Position numbers and translations under genes: made by a program. DNA of 64,000 nucleotides. Origin: a virus. Each line of letters begins with the position of its first letter. Within the stretch, counting starts at the first letter, position 1. This document shows, piece by piece, positions 24,823 through 33,540 of this stretch. The notes under the pieces were generated by a model that searched no databases, was not told the DNA's origin, and was given only the letters and a program-made list of their open reading frames with translations. The stretch spans positions 1 to 64,000 of the IMG/VR virus record IMGVR_UViG_3300050821_003228, one strand, 5' to 3'.

Positions 24823-25249
24823 AGAGTATCAATCTGGGGATATGCAGTGGTTATGGAATTGTTATAAAAACTACCTTCCTGAATTGAATTTAAGGTCGCC
24901 TATATCCGGGTTTTCTCAATTTGCTGATGCTGTTGAGAAGGATAAAACTTTTATATACAATAATGAAAACATTAATTGTGGTTTCATAACTTCGTTTGTA
25001 GATGAAGGATCGCCGTGGATTTGGACCGTTGTGGTCAGACTTGATTGGCAAAATAAAGGTATCGCTACAAGGTTGATTAATAAGGTTGAGGAGCATTATA
25101 AGAATTTAGGTTATAGCCATATATGTCTTTATGTGGCAGACGATAACCCGGCCCAGAAATTATATTTTGATCTTGGTTATCGTGTTGTTCGAGTTATGAA
25201 GGGCGTTTATGGAGATAAACCGGCCCTTAAAATGGTTAAATATTTTTAG
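24815..25249 (+). CDS. GNAT-family acetyltransferase
   Basis: 144 aa, complete GNAT domain: WTVVVRLDWQNKGIATRLIN is motif A with Q-x-x-G-x-A, and NPAQKLYFDLGYRVV is motif B. GTG start overlaps the scaffold stop. Acetylates an amine with acetyl-CoA. Its location next to an ATP-grasp gene and the capsid gene suggests modification of a virion component or peptide. Confidence 0.8.
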   Translation: MIREYQSGDMQWLWNCYKNYLPELNLRSPISGFSQFADAVEKDKTFIYNNENINCGFITSFVDEGSPWIWTVVVRLDWQNKGIATRLINKVEEHYKNLGYSHICLYVADDNPAQKLYFDLGYRVVRVMKGVYGDKPALKMVKYF

Positions 25250-25257
25250 GAGTGAGG

Positions 25258-25929
25258 ATGATTAATCAGAATAGCATGTTGTATTGGTGGCCTAAGATTA
25301 AAGATTTAGGCATACCAGTTCCTAGAACTGAAATTGTTGAGTTTGGTTCACAAGATTTTACATCTTCAGACCGATTAGAAGAACGGGTCAACCTTATTGG
25401 TTTGCCTGTTTTTATACGTACCGATCTTTGTTCAGGTAAGCATGATTGGAATCAATCTTGTTTTGTTGACCGAATGAATGTTCTTATACAACGGTTTGCT
25501 AAAGTTGATGAGAATAATGTTCGTTGGCGAATGTTGGGTATTGAACCAAAAGCATTGGTTATTCGTGAGTTTCTTGATTTAGAATCGTCATTTCGGGCAT
25601 TTATTGGTAATATGCCGATTACTAAGGAACGACGTTATTTTGTTAAAGATGGTAAAGTTATTTGTCATCATCCCTATTGGCCTGTCACAGCATTTAATAA
25701 TCATCCAGCACGAATGGTTGATGATATTAATTGGAAACAAAAACTTGAAATATTAAATCAAGAAGATGATTCTGAAAGTATATTAGTTAACTATGCTGAG
25801 AAGGTTAGTTGGGCGGTTGATGGTTATTGGTCAATAGATTTTGCTAAGGGAAGGAATGGTAAATGGTATTTAATTGATATGGCTTTAGGAGAGAATTCAT
25901 ATCATTGGGCGGGCTGTAAAAAGATTTGA
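25258..25929 (+). CDS. ATP-grasp-like ligase
   Basis: 223 aa. PVFIRTDLCSGKHDWN, VIREFLDLESSFRAF, RRYFVKDGKVICHH, and WSIDFAKGRNGKWYLIDMAL follow the order of ATP-grasp domains ending in the E/D-N-type metal site. Predicted to form an amide or similar bond using ATP. ATG with AGGAG five bases upstream preferred over a GTG six bases earlier. Paired with the GNAT gene. Confidence 0.65.
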   Translation: MINQNSMLYWWPKIKDLGIPVPRTEIVEFGSQDFTSSDRLEERVNLIGLPVFIRTDLCSGKHDWNQSCFVDRMNVLIQRFAKVDENNVRWRMLGIEPKALVIREFLDLESSFRAFIGNMPITKERRYFVKDGKVICHHPYWPVTAFNNHPARMVDDINWKQKLEILNQEDDSESILVNYAEKVSWAVDGYWSIDFAKGRNGKWYLIDMALGENSYHWAGCKKI

Positions 25930-26105
25930 AAGTATCTTATCGGATTATAAGGTACTATCCCGAGTGCGTGAGGTAACTTTGATTTACTTTAGTCAAAGAT
26001 AATTGATTCCGGTCGGATTACCGGATAGGTTGATCGCAGTGAAGTCAAGTGAGTCCCTGACTATCAAAATTATTTTGAAGATCGGGCCATTTGTTAAGGA
26101 AAAAT
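25930..26105 (+). promoter_or_regulatory. structured leader of the capsid gene
   Basis: Hairpin AGTATCTTAT / ATAAGGTACT with loop CGGATT, hairpin CTTTGA/TCAAAG, hairpin CCGGT/ACCGG again with loop CGGATT, and AGTCA/TGACT. Two different stems presenting the same hexaloop suggest a protein- or ribosome-binding RNA element before the most highly expressed gene. Confidence 0.5.
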
Positions 26106-27592
26106 ATGTCTTTTTCTCCATCAAGTAATGTACAGTCAAATTTACCTCAATCGACTGTAAAGTACTATGATAAAAAGTTTAGGGAGAATTTGAAGGCTCA
26201 GACTCCTTTCGTTGCTTGTGCAGAACGTTTGGATTTGCCTATGAAGTCTGGTAACCAATACCAGATGTTCATGTACGTGCCTTTGGCTGGTAATACTAGT
26301 CAGACTGCACAAGGTACAGTGGGCGCGGGTATTCAAGTATCTGTCCTAACTACGACAGCAACGATTGGCGAATACGCTGATTACGCATCGTTCTCTAGTT
26401 TGTCTCTTGCAACTGCAATCGACAATACTGTAGAAAATGTTGCGAGAGAGATGTCTTATCGTCTTGGTGAGTCATTGAGCGCACTTGTTCGTGCAACTGC
26501 TGACGGAGCAAACTCTGTTGATAGTTCTGTATTGACAAGTCTTGCTGCAACAAGTACTACTAGTTTTACAACTTTGAGTCTATCTCAAATCAGGAATTCA
26601 GTTCAGTCACTAGCTGGCCGTTCTGTGCGTCCTTTTGATGAAGCTTCAAAGGCTTTCGCGGGCGTGATCCATCCGTTCGCTTTGGGTGATGTATTGGCTG
26701 ACAATTCAAATGACAGCCCAATCGACATCTTGAAGCACACTCCCGTAGGTCAAGCACGAATGGATGAGTTAGTCTCTGTTGATTTGACAGAAGTCATTGA
26801 ACTTCCCGCATCGGGCGTTCATTTCTTCCAGTCTAATCAAGTTACTACCACATCTAACTATAAGTCTGTAACTGGATTGACTGCGTTACGTACTTATATT
26901 TTCGGGCGTGATGGAATCTTCGCTATCAACCTTGGCGCACAAGGCGACGTAGGTTATGGTGACGGAGAATGGCAGAACATTTATATTGGTGTTCTTTAAA
27001 TCTTTTTTAATTGACTCGAACCCTGAAATGGCAACGAGGCGCAAGCAGAGAAATCGTGCAGCGTGAGAGACTAAACAAAGAGACTCAGAAATGAGATGTA
27101 ATAGTCCGGTCTAGTGCAAATAAAAGTACTAGAGATAGACAGAAATGTTCTATCCTGTGAAAACAGTAACAATTCGCAAATGTAACATCGTTCAAAACGC
27201 TGAACCTAGCGTTGCGGACCCTGAAGGTTTGATTCCCGGCTTTATAATTGTCTGGCCGGATTATCTGGACTAAGAAGTTAGGGACAAGTTATCGCGTGCA
27301 TTTTACGACGAGCCTTGGCCCAGATACAACCATTAAAATTGTACTAGTAAAATGGATACACGGTGGTTGTTAAATTTACTCTGATTGACTTGAACGCTGA
27401 AATGCCAACAAGGGGCAAGCCGAAAGGCAGCCTGAGAGACTAAGCGAGTAAACACGGAAACGTGATGCGATAGTCCGTTCTAGTTGTTAATAAGTAAACA
27501 CTAGAGGTTAGCAGAAATGACTAATCCCGCCGAAAGGTGAGTAACAAGTAAGTCGTATCCGCGAAATTGATTCAGCATCGGCCATAAGTTAA
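26106..27592 (+). CDS. major capsid protein, N4-gp56-like, split by two group I introns
   Basis: Exon 1 26106-26980, exon 2 27177-27333, exon 3 27553-27592. Exon 1 alone encodes 291 residues typical of the N4-gp56 capsid family; read through it would stop at 26999, losing the conserved C-terminus. Exon 2 supplies NIKCNIVQNAEPSVADP and SYRVHFTTSLGPDTT, exon 3 IRIREIDSASAIS. Both 5' splice sites make P1 helices with a U.G pair. Within exon 2 the frame shifts by +1 at a near-duplicate ATTGTCTGG/ATTATCTGG (27247-27268); removing 13 nt gives one frame of 352 aa. AAGGA precedes ATG. Confidence 0.75.
26981..27176 (+). ncRNA. group I intron 1 (196 nt)
   Basis: P1: exon GAACAT (26975-26980) with GTGTTC (26989-26994), U.G at the cut. 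P3/P4 region begins TTGACTCGAA; P7 strands GACTA (27069-27073) and TAGTC (27102-27106); P8 hairpin CTCA-GAAA-TGAG; then CTAGT/ACTAG and GATAGA/TCTATC P9 hairpins. Ends in G. Core-only, no ORF. Confidence 0.85.
27334..27552 (+). ncRNA. group I intron 2 (219 nt)
   Basis: P1: exon ACAACCAT (27326-27333) with GTGGTTGT (27363-27370), 8 pairs with terminal U.G. Core parallels intron 1 (TTGACTTGAACGCTGAAATG), P7 GACTA (27438-27442)/TAGTC (27471-27475), P8 CACG-GAAA-CGTG, P9 hairpins, ends in G. The two introns are clearly related to each other. Confidence 0.85.
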
Positions 27593-27651
27593 TGAAAATA
27601 AAGGACTTAATAATCCAATGTTAATTAGTTGATAAGTGGCAAAATATTATA

Positions 27652-27686
27652 TTGACATAAGGCGGTATATATGATATACTGTCCTT
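27652..27686 (+). promoter_or_regulatory. leaderless-type promoter
   Basis: TTGACA (27652-27657), 17-bp spacer, TATACT (27675-27680), six bases to ATG at 27687. Confidence 0.85.
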
Positions 27687-28247
27687 ATGTTGATATATGA
27701 TTTAGCTGGTCAAGTATTTTCAAAATTAAAAGTTCGTTGCAAAGACGGTAAAATAGGTACTCGTACTGCTTGGTTATGTGATTGTGAATGCGGCGGCACA
27801 ATAAGAACTATTCGTAAGAGTCTTCGTAATCGAAGTACCAAAAGCTGTGGATGTCTACGGCAAAAAGTAGGCCGCGCAAATAAAACGCACGGTGCAACAG
27901 TAGGCGGTAAACCGACTGTTGAATATTTTGCTTATATAAATGCAAAACGGCGTTGTAATAGCCCAAAAGCACAGGCATACGGTCGCTATGGTGCTCGTGG
28001 TATAAAATTTAATTTTACCAGTTTTGAAGAGTTTTTTTTTGAAGTTGGGCCACGTCCCTCAATAAACCATTCGCTAGACCGCATTAATAACGACGGGCAT
28101 TATGAAAAAGGTAATGTAAAGTGGTCAACTTATAAAGAACAGGCAAATAATCGGCACACTTCGTTAAAATATGTAAGAATGTTAGAGGAGCAAGTAAAAA
28201 ATTTAGAGGAACAATGCCGGTTGATGAAAATGGAGAAGAGTACATAG
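27687..28247 (+). CDS. HNH homing-type endonuclease, leaderless
   Basis: 186 aa. N-terminal zinc module (WLCDCECGG, KSCGCLR), then YGARGIKF, the HNH core HSLDRINNDGHYEKGNVKWS, and NNRHTS, the standard order for phage HNH proteins of this type. It follows the intron-split capsid gene, so it may drive spread of the introns or neighbouring DNA in trans. Confidence 0.85.
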   Translation: MLIYDLAGQVFSKLKVRCKDGKIGTRTAWLCDCECGGTIRTIRKSLRNRSTKSCGCLRQKVGRANKTHGATVGGKPTVEYFAYINAKRRCNSPKAQAYGRYGARGIKFNFTSFEEFFFEVGPRPSINHSLDRINNDGHYEKGNVKWSTYKEQANNRHTSLKYVRMLEEQVKNLEEQCRLMKMEKST

Positions 28248-28372
28248 ATTGGTGTACAGTTTTAGTATCTCATATTATACGTTGTGAGAAACATAAAAAA
28301 TGGGATTGCAATGATAAAGAATGTGATCGGTTAGCTTGTATAAAGATTGAAGAGATAAGTGGGACGGACTAA
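28214..28372 (+). CDS. small Cys-containing protein
   Basis: 52 aa (MPVDENGEEYIDWCTVLVSH, later CNDKECDRLAC). AGAGGA before ATG; overlaps the HNH gene end. Stop sits in the terminator stem. Unknown. Confidence 0.5.
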   Translation: MPVDENGEEYIDWCTVLVSHIIRCEKHKKWDCNDKECDRLACIKIEEISGTD

Positions 28373-28390
28373 ATCCGTCCCTTTTTCTTT
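28361..28390 (+). terminator. rho-independent terminator
   Basis: GGGACGGA / TCCGTCCC perfect 8-bp stem, loop CTAAA, then TTTTTCTTT. Confidence 0.9.
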
Positions 28391-28410
28391 GGGCCGATTT
28401 TGGAGGATAA

Positions 28411-28824
28411 ATGGAGATAAAAGAGGCGGAACGATTGGTTTCTGAATTACAGAAAGCCAATCAAATAGTCGGGTTTGTAAAGAGGGGCGAGACTCTAAAT
28501 AAAGAAAAGGATTTTAGGAATAAGAGACAAAAAGAATGTAATCATCGTAAGGGACACGTTATTAACAGTTACATTGATAATCGTGGCGATTTACATACTG
28601 ATGTTACTGTTTCTGGTTCAAAATATAATAATTATTCGATAATTAAACATACATTCTTTCGGGGAGATACTTGGGTTATATGTCCGAATTGTGGTAAAAA
28701 GTGGAAGCCGGGCGATACTGATTATGAAGTTGCATTAAAATTTCCTACCAATAACCAAGCATCTGCATCAATCCAAATGACTGTAGATGTTAATCAGGCT
28801 CGACAATTAACTAAAGAGAGTTAG
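28411..28824 (+). CDS. zinc-binding phage protein, paralogue of 30005-30586
   Basis: 137 aa: CNHRKGH, IIKHTFFRGDTWVICPNCGKKW, YEVALKFPTNNQ. The same blocks in the same order occur in the protein at 30005. Likely zinc ribbon of unknown role, in the virion operon. GGAGG precedes ATG. Confidence 0.65.
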   Translation: MEIKEAERLVSELQKANQIVGFVKRGETLNKEKDFRNKRQKECNHRKGHVINSYIDNRGDLHTDVTVSGSKYNNYSIIKHTFFRGDTWVICPNCGKKWKPGDTDYEVALKFPTNNQASASIQMTVDVNQARQLTKES

Positions 28825-28832
28825 GAGGAGTT

Positions 28833-29027
28833 ATGGAGGAGTGTGTACGCTGTCAATTATTGACAGAAGTAATAGACGAATTATCGCATGAATTGGCGAA
28901 GGCTCAACAAGGAAGACGGGCCGCGTTCAGAGAATCCCTTGCTTTAAAGAGATTGTTACTGATCGACATGGAAGTAGAACATGAAAAAGCGATAAGTCAG
29001 GCTGATGGGTTTGGAAATTCGGCGTAA
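28833..29027 (+). CDS. small coiled-coil protein
   Basis: 64 aa, CVRC at the N-terminus, then a continuous helix (LTEVIDELSHELAKAQQGRR). GGAGGAG before ATG. Unknown. Confidence 0.6.
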   Translation: MEECVRCQLLTEVIDELSHELAKAQQGRRAAFRESLALKRLLLIDMEVEHEKAISQADGFGNSA

Positions 29028-29182
29028 TCATTCGGAAGGTCGGATTACTGGAAAAATGATTATGGGGTAGGGAGAGAAGGCCAATCGTAACTATCCGGTA
29101 AAGAGGAAGCGGCCTGATCCGCTGTCTCGATTTTTATTTCGTGTGAAGGTTCCCTCTCGGAGCCTAACGGGAGGGAGCATTC
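29028..29182 (+). other. leader with hairpins
   Basis: Contains GCGG/CCGC and CCCTC/GAGGG type hairpins immediately upstream of the TTG at 29183. No gene. Confidence 0.35.
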
Positions 29183-29785
29183 TTGGATACAGTAAAAGAT
29201 AATCGAGCACCGTGGGAAACTTATTCTCTAGACGAGAAGTTAGATCAACGGTTAGAAGAAGAAGTTAACGAATATAGTAAGAAGAGACATACTAAAACGT
29301 CAGAGCAAAATGCTGAAGAATTGGCCCGTTGGGAAGAAGAAAACCAACAATTAGCTAGACAGTACCAATTTTTAACACCTGATGAATATCGTGATGAAGG
29401 CGCACGAATCGGTAAGATCATACACTCCTCAAAATTTTTGAATATACTTCGGAAAGAATTCAAGCTGAATGCGTGGTATCGAATTCATCCTCACAAAGAC
29501 AAGTTAACTCTGATAGTTCAAAGAAAGAACTTTGAACCGGAAGTTGCTTGTTGGGCAATGAAGGGATTCATGCCGGAGTATGAAATCGTTCGATTTGATA
29601 AATATGGCGTGCCGTTAGATTCTAAATATCGTGGGTGGAGAACCTGTTGCCTTCAGATGATATTGAAGGGTATATTGAACGAGAAGGATGTAGACCGAGT
29701 ATTTGGTCGGGCACAAGGACCGGCATCAGAGAGGTATTGTAGTACGTTATTTGAGATTCGTAATCATTATGCGAAAGCGGTATAG
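29183..29785 (+). CDS. hypothetical protein
   Basis: 200 aa, TTG start with GGGAGGGAG upstream. Charged helical N-terminal third, then a compact domain (NAWYRIHPHKDKLTLIVQRK, GFMPEYEIVRFDKYGVP). No family recognised; context suggests a virion-associated role. Confidence 0.6.
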   Translation: MDTVKDNRAPWETYSLDEKLDQRLEEEVNEYSKKRHTKTSEQNAEELARWEEENQQLARQYQFLTPDEYRDEGARIGKIIHSSKFLNILRKEFKLNAWYRIHPHKDKLTLIVQRKNFEPEVACWAMKGFMPEYEIVRFDKYGVPLDSKYRGWRTCCLQMILKGILNEKDVDRVFGRAQGPASERYCSTLFEIRNHYAKAV

Positions 29786-29792
29786 GAGGAGT

Positions 29793-29996
29793 ATGAGTGG
29801 TTGGGGATTTGATCTAGGTGATTTAAAGAAGGATTATAAAGGTGTCATTAGAAAGAAATTGATGAATGGTTATCAATTAGATGATCCTTTAGTTTATTTT
29901 GAATTTAAGTACAACATTGAAACGAAGGAAGCGGCCAGACTATTGATTGATCGTTTGACTAAGTTAATAGATGAATGTGATCAGTACGGATTATAG
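29793..29996 (+). CDS. hypothetical protein
   Basis: 67 aa starting MSGWGFDLGDLKKDYKG, chosen because GGAGGAG lies just before this ATG. Helical, charged. Confidence 0.6.
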   Translation: MSGWGFDLGDLKKDYKGVIRKKLMNGYQLDDPLVYFEFKYNIETKEAARLLIDRLTKLIDECDQYGL

Positions 29997-30004
29997 GAGG
30001 AATT

Positions 30005-30586
30005 ATGACAGAAGCAGTTACACCGGTACAGAAGAAACAATCGCTTGAAGATATGGAGTTAGAGTTTAAGCGATTAGAAATTGAAGCTAAGAAATTAGAG
30101 TTGTTAGATATACGTGATCGCGTTGATGATCGTCAGATGAAGCGCGATAATCGTGAACAAAGGACGAGGGCGAACGGTCAGGTATTAGATAATAACCTAG
30201 CTCAACGCCGTGCTGTTCAAGAACAGTGTAACCACCGTAAGGGTGGTAACGGGTTAGAAGGATTTGCGTCTGGACAAGGCGATGATCCTCAATATGCAGT
30301 GCTAAAGCATCAATTTCTTAACAGTGATGTTTGGGTCCGTTGTCTTCGTTGTGGTAAGTGGTGGAAACCACCTGTCGAGTCATCTTTCTATTTTGATGCG
30401 CGAGGAAGAGAAGTTGCCTCTAAAGATGGCAAGTTTGATGCAGAGAAGTTCGCTCAAGCTAAAGCTGAATACGCTATCGCGCTAAAGTTTCCTACAAGGA
30501 ATTCGATGTCAGGATCATACCAGTTCAAATTCTCAGACGGCGGTCAAGTATTTCGTGAAGCAACGAAAGATACCGACAAGACTTAG
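30005..30586 (+). CDS. zinc-binding phage protein, paralogue of 28411-28824
   Basis: 193 aa. Helical N-terminus, then CNHRKGG, VLKHQFLNSDVWVRCLRCGKWWKP and YAIALKFPTRNS. The CxxC pairs suggest a zinc ribbon. Shares its block order with the 137-aa protein upstream, indicating duplication. Confidence 0.65.
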   Translation: MTEAVTPVQKKQSLEDMELEFKRLEIEAKKLELLDIRDRVDDRQMKRDNREQRTRANGQVLDNNLAQRRAVQEQCNHRKGGNGLEGFASGQGDDPQYAVLKHQFLNSDVWVRCLRCGKWWKPPVESSFYFDARGREVASKDGKFDAEKFAQAKAEYAIALKFPTRNSMSGSYQFKFSDGGQVFREATKDTDKT

Positions 30587-30593
30587 GAGTTAA

Positions 30594-31706
30594 ATGAGCA
30601 GCAACAGTAGCGTTAAATTAAATCAGCTTGTTGATGATGCAAATTCAATGGGGGATTTAGCGCCCGCTTTGGCTACAGGCGGGTTTTCTGATGCCCCGGC
30701 TATTTCTATCGCTAATGATGTGATGGCCGCGATGATCCTCGGTGGAGCACAAGGTCAGCCGTTAAATCATAAATGGAATCGTATCAATGTCGCGCCATTT
30801 CCAACGATTAGTTATCAGCAAGATTATTTAACGAATATCGTAAATCTTGCGTGGATTGAATCGGCTTGGGCTACAAATATTAATCAGACTCAGGTTATTA
30901 AGCAGAAAGTTCAACTTGAAGTTCATCGTGATCTTCTTGTTACATATTGGCAATATGGTTATCCCGGTAAAATCTGTTGGATGCAGAATGATACATTATC
31001 GACAGGAGTTTGGGGATTACACCCCTTCGGGCCGACTGCTGGAAATCCTTCCGGTGAAACAACTTCTATCTTCGGTAATATAACAGGATTACAGAATCCC
31101 GGCCCCGGCGTAATATATACAAATCCGATCGGCGCGTCTCCAAGTGGGCCGATAAATGCTACCACGAATATTACTGATCCTAATGGTAATCTTTGGGTGG
31201 TAACGACATTTGGTACTTGTGGAACTGTTCAACCAACTTGGCCGACTACACCGGTTTATCCGACTTATAACAGTCCGTCAACTGTGGCAACTACAGTGAC
31301 AGATGGAACAGTCGTATGGACGGCAATCAATCCGAAGGGGCAGGGATTCAGATTAAATCCGATTCCTTCTCAAACAGGGTGTGTATGGTTAATTCAACCC
31401 GTTTGTCAAGCAAGGGCAGTTCAGTTTACAAGTTTAACTCAGACACTTGATCCTGTTCCTGACGATTATGCGACATACTTTAAGCAAGGATTTTTTGCTC
31501 AATGTTATCGTCGTAGTCCTGATCCCAAGGTTCGAGCAAAGTTTGCTGATGAGTGGCGTCTTTGGCTCGACTCGTTAAATCGTTCAGTTTTGAGCGGTCA
31601 ACGTGAAACTGACGATATGGGATTTTATCCCTCAAATTCTATAATGGATTCTGGGGTTGGATGCTATCAGTGGTTTCCTACAATCGGTTATCCGTATGTA
31701 GTATAA
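30594..31706 (+). CDS. tail tube/adaptor-like protein
   Basis: 370 aa. KWNRINVAPFPTISYQQDYL at the N-terminal part and PVPDDYATYFKQGFFAQCYR near the C-terminus are shared with the protein at 32242, with a Gly/Thr/Pro-rich beta insertion between. The set resembles podovirus tubular A (gp11-like) head-tail connector proteins. Confidence 0.6.
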   Translation: MSSNSSVKLNQLVDDANSMGDLAPALATGGFSDAPAISIANDVMAAMILGGAQGQPLNHKWNRINVAPFPTISYQQDYLTNIVNLAWIESAWATNINQTQVIKQKVQLEVHRDLLVTYWQYGYPGKICWMQNDTLSTGVWGLHPFGPTAGNPSGETTSIFGNITGLQNPGPGVIYTNPIGASPSGPINATTNITDPNGNLWVVTTFGTCGTVQPTWPTTPVYPTYNSPSTVATTVTDGTVVWTAINPKGQGFRLNPIPSQTGCVWLIQPVCQARAVQFTSLTQTLDPVPDDYATYFKQGFFAQCYRRSPDPKVRAKFADEWRLWLDSLNRSVLSGQRETDDMGFYPSNSIMDSGVGCYQWFPTIGYPYVV

Positions 31707-31714
31707 GGAAAATT

Positions 31715-31990
31715 ATGAAAAAGAAAATGAAAAGTAAAGAATCACACATGTCTGGTGGAACTCCACCGGCAGATACTAAGCCTGAATATCCAGAACAGTT
31801 TGGAAAAAAGGCCGGTTTAGGTCGTTTACGTAAGGGTGGTGTTCAACCCGATTATCCAGAAGGTCATTGTCTAGGCCCATTTAAAGGTACTCGCGCCGGA
31901 GCAAAGCGTCATGGCGATAATCGTATTATGATTGGTTATCCCGATGCGCCGATGGCCGGTGATGGACATCCGGGTGCCCATCAGAACTAG
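31715..31990 (+). CDS. hypothetical basic protein
   Basis: 91 aa, Gly/Pro-rich and basic (MKKKMKSKESHMSGGTPP). AAGGA precedes this ATG. Low complexity; perhaps a disordered virion protein. Confidence 0.55.
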   Translation: MKKKMKSKESHMSGGTPPADTKPEYPEQFGKKAGLGRLRKGGVQPDYPEGHCLGPFKGTRAGAKRHGDNRIMIGYPDAPMAGDGHPGAHQN

Positions 31991-31998
31991 GAGAGTTT

Positions 31999-32235
31999 AT
32001 GATTGATTCAGTTTTAGCTTCTGAAATAAGGTCACGCACTACTTTTGCTTGTTGTTCAGATAGTCAAACAACTTTTATGTTGATTGGTGGTCTGCTATGG
32101 CAAAATAATGGCGATGGTTGGAATCCGGCAGGCTATGGGTTAATGGATAAAATATTTGATAAGCACTCGACTATAAGAATTAAACGAACACTTGTAATTG
32201 ATAGTGCTCATCGAACAACTGAAGTTGAATTATAA
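31999..32235 (+). CDS. hypothetical protein
   Basis: 78 aa, mixed sequence with CCSDSQTTFMLIGGLLW. GGAGAG before ATG. Not recognised. Confidence 0.6.
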   Translation: MIDSVLASEIRSRTTFACCSDSQTTFMLIGGLLWQNNGDGWNPAGYGLMDKIFDKHSTIRIKRTLVIDSAHRTTEVEL

Positions 32236-32241
32236 GGAAAT

Positions 32242-33153
32242 ATGGCAAGTTCTAGTATATTATTACTCAACACGCTCGAATGGGCGAAAACCTTTAATTT
32301 CGGTCGTAGTTTTGCTAATGGTACTTATCTAGAACCTGCTATGACTAGTGCTAATACTGTCCTTCAGACAATTGTTGGTGCTCCTTTTTCTTGGCGCTGG
32401 AACCGTGTTGTTACGGGGTTTATATCTACAATCGGGCAACAGGATTATCTTGTCATCAATTGGTCTGCTTCATTACCTGTTACAGTCGGCACGTATTTAG
32501 TTGATGCTGCCGGATATAGTCAGAAGGTGACTACAGCCGGAACTACAACAACTTCTATTCCTTCATTTAATGCGACTCCGGGTGGAACTACAACTGATGG
32601 AACGGCGGTATGGACTAATCAAGGCTTGATTCCAACAAAGACATCATCAACCTATTCTCTCGCGTGGATTGAAACTTCAAGCATTCAAGATGTCACGTTG
32701 ACATCGCCCGCTTGGATTGAAATGGAGAGTAAGACGGTTCTCGGTTTAGAATCGAAGCAATCTCGTTCCCGTTTCATTTCTGCTCAATTGAATGACAGTC
32801 TCGGTAACATGACTTTCAGGTTGATGCAAACACCCGATAAGACATATCCTGTAGCAATTACAATTCAACAAAAACCGGGTCTATTTACAAGCGTTAATCA
32901 AACGTGGTCGCCCATTCCTGATGAATATTCGCATATTTATAATTGGGGATTTCTTGCGATGATGTATATGTACGCTGATGATCCTCGTTTTGCTTTCGCA
33001 AATCAAAAGTTTGTTGCTCATCTTTTAGCCGCAAGCGAAGGATTAACTGACACAGAGGTCAATATTTTTCTTCAGAATTGGCAGTATGTGACAGGTTCGC
33101 CTATAGAAAAAACTATCAGAACACAGCAAGGTGGGCAAGCGCGGGGGACATAA
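32242..33153 (+). CDS. tail tube/adaptor-like protein, second copy
   Basis: 303 aa. FSWRWNRVVTGFISTIGQQD and PIPDEYSHIYNWGFLAMMYM align with the protein at 30594, which has a longer middle. Predicted connector/tubular A-like component. Stop overlaps the next ATG (TAATG). Confidence 0.6.
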   Translation: MASSSILLLNTLEWAKTFNFGRSFANGTYLEPAMTSANTVLQTIVGAPFSWRWNRVVTGFISTIGQQDYLVINWSASLPVTVGTYLVDAAGYSQKVTTAGTTTTSIPSFNATPGGTTTDGTAVWTNQGLIPTKTSSTYSLAWIETSSIQDVTLTSPAWIEMESKTVLGLESKQSRSRFISAQLNDSLGNMTFRLMQTPDKTYPVAITIQQKPGLFTSVNQTWSPIPDEYSHIYNWGFLAMMYMYADDPRFAFANQKFVAHLLAASEGLTDTEVNIFLQNWQYVTGSPIEKTIRTQQGGQARGT

Positions 33154-33536
33154 TGGACCGTTGGATAACAGAAGATGACCGTAGTTTATTAGAGCTAAGT
33201 CTCGCCTCAGATCAGTATCATCAGACTACGAAGGCCGATTTTTATTTCAAAACGGGCACTTTTACTAAGTGTTATGAGGACGAACAAGGGCCGGTTTTAT
33301 TTATTCGTGGCGCGAAGTCCCTTCGGGTTGATATACAGTTTTTGAATAATTATGATTATGAACGTAATCGTAAAATGTTAATTGATAACTTCGCTTCTTT
33401 TGTTAATCAATGTAAGTCTGCTGGATTTCAGGAACTAGTGTTTAACACTACGAATCCGTTATTACGTCGATTTTGTAAGCAAAGTTTGAAGTTTGAAGAT
33501 GTTGAAGGTAACGAGTTAAGATATTTCATAGAGTGA
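33153..33536 (+). CDS. GNAT-like small protein
   Basis: 127 aa from the ATG overlapping the previous stop. GPVLFIRGAKSLRVDIQFLN and FQELVFNTTNPLLRRFCKQS look like the strand-helix pattern of degenerate acetyltransferase-fold proteins common next to podovirus tail genes. Weak call. Confidence 0.45.
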   Translation: MDRWITEDDRSLLELSLASDQYHQTTKADFYFKTGTFTKCYEDEQGPVLFIRGAKSLRVDIQFLNNYDYERNRKMLIDNFASFVNQCKSAGFQELVFNTTNPLLRRFCKQSLKFEDVEGNELRYFIE

Positions 33537-33540
33537 ATAA

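Noticed and set aside
26106-26999. Capsid protein ending at the first stop (297 aa)
   Set aside because: The last codons after 26980 belong to the P1 helix of a group I intron and the conserved C-terminus would be missing.
27153-27273. Stand-alone small gene beginning GTG after intron 1
   Set aside because: Its product matches the missing capsid C-terminal region and it lacks a ribosome site, so it is better explained as exon 2.
27242-27333. Alternative 5' splice site at 27241 (CCGGCT with GGCCGG)
   Set aside because: Also a perfect P1-like pairing and in frame with an exon at 27550, but it would drop the SYRVHFTTSLGPDTT block; the 27333 site gives better family agreement and a P1 placed like that of intron 1.
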